The translations under genes and the position numbers were made by a program. The notes below the pieces were generated by a model. The model saw only the letters and a program-made list of their open reading frames with translations. It made no database searches and was not told the DNA's origin. A stretch of 64,000 nucleotides of DNA from Archangium minus. Lineage in GTDB: Bacteria > Myxococcota > Myxococcia > Myxococcales > Myxococcaceae. Shown piece by piece: positions 23,438 through 32,819 of this stretch (positions within the stretch are counted from its first letter, which is position 1; each line of letters starts with the position of its first letter). The DNA lies in assembly GCF_044360475.1 (NCBI RefSeq), contig NZ_CP043494.1, positions 4,464,001-4,528,000 on the forward strand. Direction: 5' to 3'.

Positions 23438-25858
23438 ATGAGTGTCCCGATTCGAGACGTCCTGGTCGTACACCCCAATGCAGGCAGGCGGGCCGCGCTG
23501 GCTTCGGCTCTTCCGTCGTACCGTGTGGTGGCGGTGGAATCCAAGACGGAGGCGGCCTTCAAGATGGCCAACGCGGCTCCGGCGCTCATCATCGCGCCGC
23601 CAGACGATGCCCGGCTCTTTCTCCGGCAGGTGGCCCACACGGCTCCTGACGCACTGCGTGTTTTCATTTGCTCCAAGTCCGACCCCGCGGGGCTGGCGGA
23701 GCTGATTCAGAGCGCCGCCGAGGGGCATGTCTTCAGTGTCCTCGACGAGGCGCTCTCCGGGCCGGAGCTGGGTCGTACCCTCTCGCACCTGCTGCAGCAC
23801 CGGGGCTCCGCCAGCATTTCGGTTCCGCTCGCGACGTACTCGGTGCACTTCACCCTGAACGAGCAGGCCCACGAGGCCCGGTGCTCGGAGATCGGCAACT
23901 TCGGCGCCACGCTGTTGCTGCCGGGCAACCTCTCGCTCTCCTCTTTCCCTCCGGGCTCGACGCTGGAGGCGTTGCGCATCGAGCGTGAGGGGAAGCTCCT
24001 CTTCAAGACGCCCTGGGCGCACGTGCAGCGGGCGCTGCTGGTGCACGACGAGTCGGGGGAACACCTGCGCCTGGGCATCTCCTGGGCGACGGCCATGCAC
24101 CCGCCGCCGCCGGTGCCCGGCGTGACGATGGAGGCGCAGTCCGAAGTGGTGGCCACGCTGCGCAAGGCGCTGCGGCGCGAGGCCGTCCTCTGGCTTCAGC
24201 GGGTGAACGATCCCTCCGTGCAGCTGCGCCTGGATTCGCCCGCCGTGGACGTGGTGGACGGGGTGGCCGTCCTGTGCTGCCAGTCCTCCGGCATGTTGGA
24301 GGGCTGGGCGGGCGACGAGGTGGACCTGTTCTTCGAGATGGGCGGGCAGAGCTACTCGGGGGTCTGCAACCTGCTCGTCAACGAGCCGGACGGGAGGATG
24401 GTGCTGCATGTGCCGCGCTCCCTCGTCATCCGCAACTGGCGCAGCCTGCCTCGCTTCAAACCCGGGCCCGACGACCGCTTCCTCATCTCCTTCCAATCCC
24501 CCGTCACCGGCCAGTCCACCACCCGCGCCCCGCTGGACCTGAGCGTGGGTGGGCTCTCCTTCCCCTTCGACGCCGCGAACGAGATCATCCCCGCGGGCTC
24601 GCGTCTGGAGGCCACCCTGCTGCTGCCGGATGGCTCCTCGTCGCCATGCCTGCTGGAGGTGCGCTCCATTCATGCGCTGCCCTCGGATGGATGGCCGGAT
24701 GGCGCCCTGCGTCCCTTCCGCGCCGGAGTCCGCTTCTCGGGGCTCTCCCAGGGCGCCCGGGACGCCATCCTGCGGGCCTTCATGCGCTCGCGCTGCGCGG
24801 CCATCTCCGATGGCTGCGATGTCCCCTTCCAAGACATCTGGCGCCTGATGGAGGAGGCCCGCTACCGCTTCCACCCAGACTATCCCTTTGGCGACGACTC
24901 GCCGCTGCCCACGCTGGAGGACACCCACCGCAAGGTGTACGCCACGGGGGACCTGGGTCGCTGCCTCGTCTATTCCAACGAGCATGGCTTGCAGGGGCAG
25001 ATCGCCGCCCTGCGCGTCCACTCCCGTACGTGGATGGTCCAGCAGCTGGCTGTGCGGCCCGGGGTGCGCCGCAACGAGCAGATCTCCTATGAGCTGAGCA
25101 ACCTCGTCGTCGAGCTGGGCGAGGTGCAGCAGGACGTCGAGTTCATTCGCTACTGCTGGCGCAAGGACAACCGCTGGCCGAGCCGCCGCATGGGCTGGCT
25201 GGCGCGGGCCATGGAGACGCCGGGCCTGAGCATGCTGCAGCACTTCTGCTACATGCGCTTTCCGCTGAACGTCGAGCAGCCTCCGGCGCCCCAGCCGCAG
25301 CTGCGCGTGCGCGAGGGCGTGCGCACTGATTTCGTGTGGATCGAGCTGCACCTGCGCGACCGCGGAGAGCTGGTCCGGGTCCTGTGCGAGGATTTGCTGA
25401 CCGATGAGGTGGACTTGCGCGTGGTGAGCGAGCGCTTCCGGGCGCAGGGGCTGCACCGCGGTCGCCGCGTCTTCGTCGTTGATGGGGAGTACGGGCCATT
25501 GGCCATCGCGCTCTCTGAAGAGGGGACTCCGGGGCTGTGCCTCATCGAGAAGACCAATGCCTTCTCCCTCATTGTGCCCAACCGCAACCATCCCCAGGCT
25601 CGCGCTGCCATCCAGGCGCTCGTCCAGCGCTGTGTGGAGCATGCCCGCGAGCGGCATCGCCCGTCCGCCATCGCGCTGGTGGACGAGGAGGACATCGAGC
25701 TCCTCCAGCAGTCGGGGTTCGAGAACCTGGGCCGTTTTTCCGAGTGGATCTTCCACCGTTCGATGATCCGCCGTGGCTGCGAGCTGTGGCGCTCCGTCTT
25801 CGAGCGGTTGGGTGGGGCGTCTACTCTCGAATGGCCAACCGAGGAGGCTGGTGAGTGA
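23438..25858 (+). CDS. PilZ-domain protein with pseudo-receiver N-terminus and acyltransferase-like C-terminus
   Basis: The 806-residue protein starts with a receiver-like fold (RDVLVVHPNAGRRAALASAL...) that lacks a clear phosphoacceptor Asp. A linker region leads to a PilZ domain at roughly residues 330-445 (RSLPRFKPGPDDRFL and DLSVGGLSF, the RxxxR and D/NxSxxG pattern that binds cyclic di-GMP). The C-terminal ~300 residues look like a GNAT/FemABX-type fold but show no decisive motif. The ATG at 23438 follows GAGGAGG. It is the first gene of a three-gene operon with the methyltransferase and histidine kinase, so it probably links c-di-GMP to that sensor pathway. Confidence 0.8.
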   Translation: MSVPIRDVLVVHPNAGRRAALASALPSYRVVAVESKTEAAFKMANAAPALIIAPPDDARLFLRQVAHTAPDALRVFICSKSDPAGLAELIQSAAEGHVFSVLDEALSGPELGRTLSHLLQHRGSASISVPLATYSVHFTLNEQAHEARCSEIGNFGATLLLPGNLSLSSFPPGSTLEALRIEREGKLLFKTPWAHVQRALLVHDESGEHLRLGISWATAMHPPPPVPGVTMEAQSEVVATLRKALRREAVLWLQRVNDPSVQLRLDSPAVDVVDGVAVLCCQSSGMLEGWAGDEVDLFFEMGGQSYSGVCNLLVNEPDGRMVLHVPRSLVIRNWRSLPRFKPGPDDRFLISFQSPVTGQSTTRAPLDLSVGGLSFPFDAANEIIPAGSRLEATLLLPDGSSSPCLLEVRSIHALPSDGWPDGALRPFRAGVRFSGLSQGARDAILRAFMRSRCAAISDGCDVPFQDIWRLMEEARYRFHPDYPFGDDSPLPTLEDTHRKVYATGDLGRCLVYSNEHGLQGQIAALRVHSRTWMVQQLAVRPGVRRNEQISYELSNLVVELGEVQQDVEFIRYCWRKDNRWPSRRMGWLARAMETPGLSMLQHFCYMRFPLNVEQPPAPQPQLRVREGVRTDFVWIELHLRDRGELVRVLCEDLLTDEVDLRVVSERFRAQGLHRGRRVFVVDGEYGPLAIALSEEGTPGLCLIEKTNAFSLIVPNRNHPQARAAIQALVQRCVEHARERHRPSAIALVDEEDIELLQQSGFENLGRFSEWIFHRSMIRRGCELWRSVFERLGGASTLEWPTEEAGE

Positions 25859-26646
25859 GATACATCATGGAGTCCAGTGACGAGACGCGCCGGCTGCTCG
25901 TCCAGGAGAGAACGGGTAACGCCCGTGAGGCGTTGCGGCTATCGGGGCTCAAGCCTGGCGATCGAGTGCTCGACGCCGGGTGTGGTCCGGGTGGCATCAC
26001 GGAGATGATCAGCGAGCTGGTGGGCACCTCCGGTCACGTCACCGGGCTGGACATCAGCGAGGATCGGCTGGCGGAGGCGCGGCAGATCAACGACCGCTGC
26101 CCGAACGTGCAATTCGTGCATGCGGACGTGCGCCGGACGGGCCTGCAGGACGCCTCGTTCGACTTCACCTGGTGCCAGTTCGTCGTGCAGTACCTGCCGG
26201 ATCGGAAGGTGGCGCTCCAGGAACTGGTGCGCGTCACACGCCCGGGCGGCAAGGTGGTCATCTCCGAGTTCGACGGGTTCGGCATGCAGAACTGGCCCTT
26301 CCCGGAGGAGCTGCGCGAGTGGTGCGTCCGCTTCGTCGAGGCGGTGCTGCGCGTCACCGGCTTTGACATCAACGTCGGCCGGAAGATCTTCACCGAGCTG
26401 CGCCAGCTGGGGCTGAGCAACGTGCGCGTGCACCTGTTGCCCTACCAGGTCATCGCCGGGACGGCCAGCCCGGAGCTGATGCAGGACTGGCAGACGCGCT
26501 TCTCCGCGCTGGAGCCCGTGGTCGCCCCCGCGCTCGGTGGCCTGGAGACCTACCGAGCCAGGTGCCAGGAGTACTTACAGTTTCTGGCGGATCCGGACTC
26601 TTTGAAGTACTCGCCCCTATTGGTAACGGAAGGGACGCGACTTTGA
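25855..26646 (+). CDS. Class I SAM-dependent methyltransferase in the sensor operon
   Basis: This 263-residue enzyme has motif I VLDAGCGPGGIT, motif II VTGLDIS, FDFTWCQFVVQYLPD and VRVTRPGGKVVISEFDG, a UbiE/COQ5-like small-molecule methyltransferase pattern. The substrate is unknown. The GTG at 25855 overlaps the previous stop by four bases (GTGA) and has GAGGAGG at proper spacing; the ATG four codons later lacks one. Its own stop overlaps the next gene's TTG. Placement between a PilZ protein and a histidine kinase suggests a signalling role such as methylating a regulator, but that is speculation. Confidence 0.85.
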   Translation: MRYIMESSDETRRLLVQERTGNAREALRLSGLKPGDRVLDAGCGPGGITEMISELVGTSGHVTGLDISEDRLAEARQINDRCPNVQFVHADVRRTGLQDASFDFTWCQFVVQYLPDRKVALQELVRVTRPGGKVVISEFDGFGMQNWPFPEELREWCVRFVEAVLRVTGFDINVGRKIFTELRQLGLSNVRVHLLPYQVIAGTASPELMQDWQTRFSALEPVVAPALGGLETYRARCQEYLQFLADPDSLKYSPLLVTEGTRL

Positions 26647-29570
26647 ACCCATTGGTAGCCGAGAGCGGGCCGGCTCCTCGTCCGGACAATGCTCCGGAGG
26701 TGAGCGTGCGGGTCACGTCCGTACTGCTGCTGCATTTCGAGCAGCAGTATGGCTCCGCCCGGCTGGCTGAGGTGTTCCGTAACCACCACTTCAGCCTCTC
26801 TCTGGACTACCTGCGGACCCCTACCAACTTCATCTCCCTGCGCTTCCTCGAGCAGCTCGCTGATGTCCTGGTGAGGGAGTCGGGGGATCCGATGTTCATG
26901 CGCAAGGCGGGCATCTCCATGGCCGCCAGCCCCGAGGCGCTCGGGTTCGTGTACTACCTGATCCGTGCCTTCGGCTCGTTGGAGATCTGCTTCCGCAAGA
27001 CGGTGGAGCACAGCTCCAGCTACAACCGGGTGGGCAACTTCGAGATCGAGCGGCTGGAGCGCGAGCAGCTGGTGCTGGCCTACCGCAGCGCCGTGCCCGA
27101 GACCAGCCGACACGTCTGCGAGCTGCGCATGGGGCAGTTCGCCTCGTTCCCCACCATCTGGGGACTGCCGCCGGCGGACGTGAGTGAGAGCCAGTGCCAG
27201 GTGCAGGGGGCCGAGTGCTGCCGCTACCACCTGCGGTGGATGGATCCACTGCCCATGTGGGGCCGCTATACCGGCCTGCTGTTGGGCGCGGTGAGTGGGG
27301 TGGGGGCCAGCATGCTGGGGCTGGGCCATCCCGCCTTCGCCGTGACGTCCCTGTCGCTGGTCGGCGTGTCGCTGGGCAGCTGGGTGGACCTGCGCCGCGA
27401 TATGCGCCGCAAGGACGAGGCGCTCAACGAGCAGGCCCAGGGCATGATGGGCTCGCTCGAGGAGCTCCAGCAGCGCTACGACGAGATGTTCCGCATCAAC
27501 GTCGCGCTGGAGGACCGGGTGGCCGCGCGCACGCGCGAGCTGACCGAGGCCAACGTGCGGCTGGAGGCGGCGCTCGCCAAGCAGAAGGAGCTGGACCGGC
27601 TCAAGAGCGAGTTCTTCGACAACGTGAGCCATGAGCTGCGCACGCCGCTCACGCTCATCCTCCTCACGCTGGACTCGCTGCTGCAGCGCGGCCCCGAGGA
27701 GTTCGATGCGCCTGTGCGCCAGCACCTGGAGACGATGAACCGCAGCGCCTCGCGCCTGCTGCGGCTCATCAACAACCTGCTGGATTTGACGAAGCTCGAG
27801 GCGGGCAAGACGAAGCTGCGCTACGAGCCGTTGGACATCCAGGGCTTCCTCTCTTCGCTGCTGGTGCCCTTCGAGGTGCTGGCGGACAAGAAGGGCTTGG
27901 AGCTCGAGCTGGAGGGCACGGTGACGACGCCGGTCCACGTGGACGTGGCGCGCATCGAGAGCGTCTTCCAGAACCTCATCTCCAACGCCCTCAAGTTCAC
28001 CACCCAGGGCAAGGTGACGGTGCGCCTGCGCGAGGACGACACCTGGGTGCACGTGGAGGTGATCGACACGGGCGTGGGTATTGCCTCGCAGGATCTCTCC
28101 GTCATCTTCGACCGCTTCGCCCAGGCGGACTCGAGCGGCACGCGGCGCTTCGGAGGCACGGGCATTGGCCTGGCGCTGGTGAAGGAGACGCTGGAGCTGC
28201 ACACGGGCGGTATCGAGGTGTCCAGCGAGCTGGGCAAGGGCTCCAACTTCCACGTGTGGCTGCGCAAGGGCACCGCGCACGCGCGTGATGAGTCGATCGG
28301 AAGCAGCGCCAATGAGCCGGTGGTGAACCGTCCCTCGCTGCGCCGCTCGGCGGATGTGGCGGCCATGCTGGAGCCCGAGAGCCCCATGAGCACGCCTGCC
28401 GTCGAGGCGCTGCCCGCCCCTCCGGACGCCGAGGCTGGCCCGGATGCCCCGCGCGTGCTGCTGGTGGAGGACGAGCCGGAGATCCGCGCCTTCCTGCGCG
28501 GCGTGCTCAAGCCCTACTACCGGCTGCTGGAGGCCACCAACGGTGAGGAGGGCCTGAGGATTGCCCAGAAGGAGCGGCCGGACCTCATCGTCTCGGACGT
28601 GATGATGCCGGTGATGTCGGGCATCCAGATGCTGGCGGCGCTGCGCAGCTCGCCGGAGACGGTGGACACGCCCATCATCATGCTCACCGCGCGCCAGGAG
28701 GTGGACGCGAAGGTGGAAGGCTTGTCCATGGGCGCCAATGACTACCTGGGCAAGCCCTTCTCGCCTCGGGAGATGCTGGCGCGCATCGAGGCGCAGCTGC
28801 GCCTGCGCGACGCGGCGGTGCGCGCGGCGGAGAACGAGCGGCTGGCGGCCACGGGTCTGCTCACCTCGGGCTTCGCTCACGAGGTGCGCAACCCCCTCAA
28901 CGGTTTGATGAACGCGCTGCAGCCGCTGCGCGAGAGCCTCACCAGCGGCAGCCCGGACCCGGCCATGGCCGTGGCCATGTTGGATCTCATCGAGGAGTGC
29001 GGGCAGCGCATCCGCGGCCTGGCCGAGGGCCTGCTCTCCTTCGTGCGCACCGGCAGCAAGGCGGTGGCGGTGGACCTGGGCGCCTCGCTGGACGCCAGCG
29101 TGCAGGCGCTCTCGTGGCGGCTGCCCTCCGGCATGAAGGTGGAGCGCGACTACCAGTGCTCGGAGCCGGTGTGGAGCGATCCGGGCTCGCTCAACCAGGT
29201 CTGGGTGAACCTGCTGGATAACGCGGTGCGTGCTATCGGGCCGGACGGGGTCGTCAGGGTGTCCACGGCGCGCGATGGTGGGGACGCGGTGGTGTCCATC
29301 ATCGACAACGGCGTGGGCATCAAGCCCGAGCACATGGAGCGGCTCTTCCAGCCCTTCTTCTCCACCCGGGACGCGGGCGAGGGGACGGGCCTGGGGCTGG
29401 CGCTCTGTCAGCGCATCGTCCTGCGTCAGGGCGGCCGCATCCGCGTCTTCAGTGACTACGGCAAGGGCACGCGGGTGGAGGTCCGGTTGCCGCTCGAGGC
29501 GGATCCGGATCGCATCCTCCCGCCGCTGCTCTCTGAGGGCCGCCCCACCCAGCCGCACTGGCGCACGTAG
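26643..29570 (+). CDS. Hybrid sensor kinase: HisKA-HATPase, receiver, second HisKA-HATPase
   Basis: This 975-residue protein has an N-terminal sensor region (~200 residues, ending CQVQGAECCRYHLRW, which recalls V4R-type ligand domains) and a hydrophobic hairpin at ~210-247. A coiled coil leads to kinase 1 (His330 in SHELRTPL, with DTGVGI and GTGIGLAL). A receiver (Asp652 in IVSDVMMP) and kinase 2 (His746 in HEVRNPLNG, with DNGVGI and GTGLGLAL) follow. Two complete kinases around one receiver imply an internal phosphorelay. The TTG start at 26643 is inferred from AAGGGA upstream and the TTGA overlap with the preceding stop. Confidence 0.88.
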   Translation: MNPLVAESGPAPRPDNAPEVSVRVTSVLLLHFEQQYGSARLAEVFRNHHFSLSLDYLRTPTNFISLRFLEQLADVLVRESGDPMFMRKAGISMAASPEALGFVYYLIRAFGSLEICFRKTVEHSSSYNRVGNFEIERLEREQLVLAYRSAVPETSRHVCELRMGQFASFPTIWGLPPADVSESQCQVQGAECCRYHLRWMDPLPMWGRYTGLLLGAVSGVGASMLGLGHPAFAVTSLSLVGVSLGSWVDLRRDMRRKDEALNEQAQGMMGSLEELQQRYDEMFRINVALEDRVAARTRELTEANVRLEAALAKQKELDRLKSEFFDNVSHELRTPLTLILLTLDSLLQRGPEEFDAPVRQHLETMNRSASRLLRLINNLLDLTKLEAGKTKLRYEPLDIQGFLSSLLVPFEVLADKKGLELELEGTVTTPVHVDVARIESVFQNLISNALKFTTQGKVTVRLREDDTWVHVEVIDTGVGIASQDLSVIFDRFAQADSSGTRRFGGTGIGLALVKETLELHTGGIEVSSELGKGSNFHVWLRKGTAHARDESIGSSANEPVVNRPSLRRSADVAAMLEPESPMSTPAVEALPAPPDAEAGPDAPRVLLVEDEPEIRAFLRGVLKPYYRLLEATNGEEGLRIAQKERPDLIVSDVMMPVMSGIQMLAALRSSPETVDTPIIMLTARQEVDAKVEGLSMGANDYLGKPFSPREMLARIEAQLRLRDAAVRAAENERLAATGLLTSGFAHEVRNPLNGLMNALQPLRESLTSGSPDPAMAVAMLDLIEECGQRIRGLAEGLLSFVRTGSKAVAVDLGASLDASVQALSWRLPSGMKVERDYQCSEPVWSDPGSLNQVWVNLLDNAVRAIGPDGVVRVSTARDGGDAVVSIIDNGVGIKPEHMERLFQPFFSTRDAGEGTGLGLALCQRIVLRQGGRIRVFSDYGKGTRVEVRLPLEADPDRILPPLLSEGRPTQPHWRT

Positions 29571-29671
29571 GGCCGCCCGCCACTCGCGACCGTTCTGACA
29601 GGTGGGGTGTGCTTCTGGTACAACCAGGAGCCTTTTTCCCCCTTTCTCCCCACTCGCGAGGAAATCTTCGC

Positions 29672-31072
29672 ATGGCACAGAGCACGGCCGCGCCGGCCCC
29701 CACCCGGGGTCATCCCAAGGGCCTTTACCTGCTGTTCACCACCGAGATGTGGGAGCGCATGAGCTATTACGGCATGCGCGCCCTGCTGGTTCTCTACATG
29801 GTGGGCGCCACCGATAAAGGCGGGTTTGGCTGGAGCCAGGCCAAGGCGCTGCAGATCTTCGGTATCTACACGGGCCTTGTGTACGCCACGCCCGTATTTG
29901 GCGGGTTCCTCGCGGACCGCTACCTAGGGCAGCGGCTGTCGGTCACGCTCGGTGGCATCCTGATGATGTTGGGCCAGTTCGTCCTGGCCATGCCTGGCAA
30001 CTCAGAGCCGCTCTTCTACACGGGCCTGGGCCTGCTGGTGGTGGGCAACGGCTTCTTCAAGCCGAACATCTCCACCATGGTGGGAGGGCTGTACGCGCCT
30101 GGAGATCCGCGCCGGGATGGTGCCTTCACCATCTTCTATATCGGCATCAACGTGGGCGCGTTCCTGGCCTCGGCGGTGTGCGGCACGCTGGGCGAGAAGT
30201 TTGGCTGGATGTATGGCTTCGGCTCCGCGGGCGTGGGCATGGGACTGGGCGTGCTCGTCTTCTTGGCCCTGGGCAAGCGCATGCTGGGCAACGTGGGCCT
30301 GGCGCCGAAGCCGGTGGAGCGCAAGGCGGGCGCGTCCGCGGCTCCCGCGGCGGCCCTCACCCGTGAGGAGCGGGACCGCGTCATCGTCATCCTCGTGCTG
30401 GCGCTCTTCGTCGTCTTCTTCTGGGCGGCCTTCGAGCAGGCCGGTGGCCTGATGAACCTCTACACGGACGCGAAGGTGGACCGTGGCGTGTTCGGCTGGG
30501 AGGTGCCCACCACCTGGTTCCAGGCCGTGAACCCGATCTTCATCATGCTGCTGGGCCCCATCTTCGCGGAGATGTGGACGGGGCTGGGCCGGCGGAGCAA
30601 GGACCCCTCCATTCCGGCGAAGATGGCCATGGGCCTGCTGCTGGTGTCGTTCGGCTTCGTGTTCATGCTGGGCGCTTCCAAGCAGAGCGAGGCGGCGGGC
30701 AAGGCGGCACTGATGTGGGTGGTGGCGGCCTACTTCTTCCACACGGCGGGCGAGCTGTGCCTGTCGCCGGTGGGCCTCTCCATGGTGACGAAGCTGGCGC
30801 CCACGCGGTACGCATCGGCGCTGATGGGTGTGTGGTTCATCGCCAACGCGGTGGCCAACTACCTGGCGGGCCTCATTGGCGGCTATGCCGAGAAGCTGGG
30901 TGAGTTCAGCCTCTTCCTGGCCATCACGGTCGCGACGGCGGTGGCGGGGGCGGTGCTGCTGGCCCTGGCGCCGATGCTCAAGCGGATGATGCACGGAGCG
31001 GACGAGACGAAGCCCGTGGTCGCCGAGCAGTCGGCCACCGACGCGGAGCAGGTCAAGCCCCAGGTGGCCTGA
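29672..31072 (+). CDS. POT-family proton-coupled peptide transporter 1
   Basis: This 466-residue MFS protein should import di- and tripeptides with protons. Family marks are FTTEMWERMSYYGMRALLV in helix 1 (the ExxERxxYY motif), GGFLADRYLGQR, GNGFFKPNISTMVG and the PTR2 signature in FYIGINVGAFLASAVCG. About twelve to fourteen hydrophobic segments are present. The C-terminal ~30 residues are hydrophilic. The ATG at 29672 follows GAGGAAA. It is downstream of the sensor operon and convergent with a second POT gene. Confidence 0.93.
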   Translation: MAQSTAAPAPTRGHPKGLYLLFTTEMWERMSYYGMRALLVLYMVGATDKGGFGWSQAKALQIFGIYTGLVYATPVFGGFLADRYLGQRLSVTLGGILMMLGQFVLAMPGNSEPLFYTGLGLLVVGNGFFKPNISTMVGGLYAPGDPRRDGAFTIFYIGINVGAFLASAVCGTLGEKFGWMYGFGSAGVGMGLGVLVFLALGKRMLGNVGLAPKPVERKAGASAAPAAALTREERDRVIVILVLALFVVFFWAAFEQAGGLMNLYTDAKVDRGVFGWEVPTTWFQAVNPIFIMLLGPIFAEMWTGLGRRSKDPSIPAKMAMGLLLVSFGFVFMLGASKQSEAAGKAALMWVVAAYFFHTAGELCLSPVGLSMVTKLAPTRYASALMGVWFIANAVANYLAGLIGGYAEKLGEFSLFLAITVATAVAGAVLLALAPMLKRMMHGADETKPVVAEQSATDAEQVKPQVA

Positions 31073-31080
31073 GCCCAACT

Positions 31081-31114
31081 CCCTCTCCCTCTGGGAGAGG
31101 GCCGGGGTGAGGGT
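31081..31114. repeat. Interspersed palindromic repeat, copy 5
   Basis: Canonical copy: CTCCCTCTGGGAGAGGG followed by GGGGTGAGGGT, in plus orientation between convergent genes. Confidence 0.7.
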
Positions 31115-31140
31115 CGTCCCCACGAACCATCCCCCATAAA

Positions 31141-31177
31141 GAAAGGGCCCCGGGCGGGAAACGCTCGGGGCCCTTTT
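31141..31177. terminator. Bidirectional rho-independent terminator
   Basis: A 12-base stem (GGGCCCCGGGCG with CGCTCGGGGCCC) is flanked by AAAG on the left and TTTT on the right. It can therefore terminate both convergent POT transporter genes. Confidence 0.85.
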
Positions 31178-31218
31178 CATGTCTCCAGGCTTCTCTCTCC
31201 GCGTCTCCAGCGCCGCGT

Positions 31219-32679
31219 CTACAGGGCCTTCTTCTCTCCCACGGTCGCGACGGGAGGCTGGGCGCGGTCGGGAACGGGGCCGGAGGTGTCCTCCTGGTAG
31301 TAATCGCGGACCTGGTAGTTGCGCGCCATGAGGGCCATGGCCACGGCGGCCAGGAGCGCGAGGCCTCCGTAGAAGAAGAACTGGCCGGAGCCGGTGAAGA
31401 CGTTGAGGGCGGCGGCGATGGCCACGGCCACGTTGGCCAGCGTGGTGGTGAGCAGCCAGAGGCTCTGGATGATGCCCTTCATCTCGCGCGGGGCCTGGGT
31501 GTAGGCGAACTCGAGGCCGGTGGTGGAGACGAGGATCTCCGACAGCGTCAGGACGATATAGGGCAGCAGCTGCCAGGCGATGTTGAGCGTGGTGCCCTGC
31601 TCGATGATCACCTGGTAGTAGCCGGCGATGGCGTACGAGAACGCGCCCACGGCAAGACCCAGCGGCATGCGGCGCAGCGGGGTGAGCTCCCAGCCTGCGC
31701 GCTGGAAGGCGGGGTACACCACGCCCACGAGCAGGGGGATGAGGAGCATCACCAGCGCCGGGTTGATGAACTGCATCTGGCTCGGCTGGAAGGTGACGGG
31801 GCCGACCTGCGGATCCATGGCGCGCGCCTGGATGACCCACGTGGAGGCCTTCTGATCGAAGAGCATCCAGAAGAACGGGATGGTGGGCAGCAGCAGGGCG
31901 CTGATGCGGAGGACGGCCTTGGCGCCCTCCACGGCCTCGGTGGGGTGCTCCTTCGTGGCGCCGTCGAGCCAGTGCGAGCCGGGCTTGCGGTTGCGGAGCG
32001 CCGAGCCCACCACCTTGAGGAAGGAGTGGGGGTTGGGGCCGGTGGGGGGCACCACGACGTAGTGCCGGCGGCCCGCCCAGAAGATGACGGTGGCGATGAA
32101 CATCAGGATGCCGGGGATGCCGAACGCCACGGCGGGCCCCAGGTGCTTGAGCGTCAGGGGGATGAGCAGCGAGGCGAAGAAGGACCCGAAGTTGATGGTC
32201 CAGTAGAAGATGGCGAAGACCTTCTTCACCAGGTGCTTGTTGGACGCGTTGAACTGGTCCCCCACCATGGCGCTCACGCACGGCTTGATGCCGCCGCTGC
32301 CTACGGAGATGAGGACCAGGCCCGTGTAGAAGCCCGTGGGGTTCGTCTCGAAGAGGGCCAGACACGCATGGCCCAGGCAGTACACCAGGCTGAGCGAAAG
32401 GATGACCTTGTACTTCCCGAACCAGCGGTCCGCGAGGTAGCCGCCCAGCAGGGGGAAGAAGTACACGCCCGCCATGAAGAGGTGCATCAGGCTCTTGGCC
32501 TGGGCGGAGCGGGCGCCCTCGTCGGGGACGGCGTTGCGCAGCAGGTAGTCGATGAGGAACACCGTGAGGATGTTCCTCATCCCGTAGAAGCTGAAGCGCT
32601 CACAGGCTTCGTTGCCGATGATGAAGGGAATCTGCGGCGGGAAGCGGTCGCGGGTGGTGGCGCCGGGCGTGCTGGCCAT
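31219..32679 (-). CDS. POT-family proton-coupled peptide transporter 2
   Basis: This 486-residue MFS protein has the POT marks GNEACERFSFYGMRNILTVFL, GGYLADRWFGKYK, GSGGIKPCVSAMVGD and FYWTINFGSFFASLL. It is only distantly similar to its convergent neighbour, so the pair is not a recent duplication. The ATG at 32679 has GAGGA about 11 bases upstream. Two peptide importers back to back fit a predatory or proteolytic lifestyle. Confidence 0.93.
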   Translation of the reverse strand: MASTPGATTRDRFPPQIPFIIGNEACERFSFYGMRNILTVFLIDYLLRNAVPDEGARSAQAKSLMHLFMAGVYFFPLLGGYLADRWFGKYKVILSLSLVYCLGHACLALFETNPTGFYTGLVLISVGSGGIKPCVSAMVGDQFNASNKHLVKKVFAIFYWTINFGSFFASLLIPLTLKHLGPAVAFGIPGILMFIATVIFWAGRRHYVVVPPTGPNPHSFLKVVGSALRNRKPGSHWLDGATKEHPTEAVEGAKAVLRISALLLPTIPFFWMLFDQKASTWVIQARAMDPQVGPVTFQPSQMQFINPALVMLLIPLLVGVVYPAFQRAGWELTPLRRMPLGLAVGAFSYAIAGYYQVIIEQGTTLNIAWQLLPYIVLTLSEILVSTTGLEFAYTQAPREMKGIIQSLWLLTTTLANVAVAIAAALNVFTGSGQFFFYGGLALLAAVAMALMARNYQVRDYYQEDTSGPVPDRAQPPVATVGEKKAL

Positions 32680-32819
32680 GGACGGGGAATTCCTCGTCGG
32701 TAGGGGGTCCAACCGTCGTGCCTACCCCAGGGGTGGCCCTGGGCACAACCCACGGGCGAGCGAGCGTGTCAGGCGGGGCCCAGCCGCTCGGGGCGGCGGG
32801 GCGCCTCAACCTGCTGCGC

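Noticed and set aside
23021..25756. A 911-codon open frame on the minus strand
   Set aside because: It is antisense to the PilZ protein, with no recognisable domain and His/Gln/Arg-rich composition.
26550..29678. A 1,042-codon open frame on the minus strand
   Set aside because: It lies antisense to the hybrid histidine kinase, which has complete kinase and receiver motifs.
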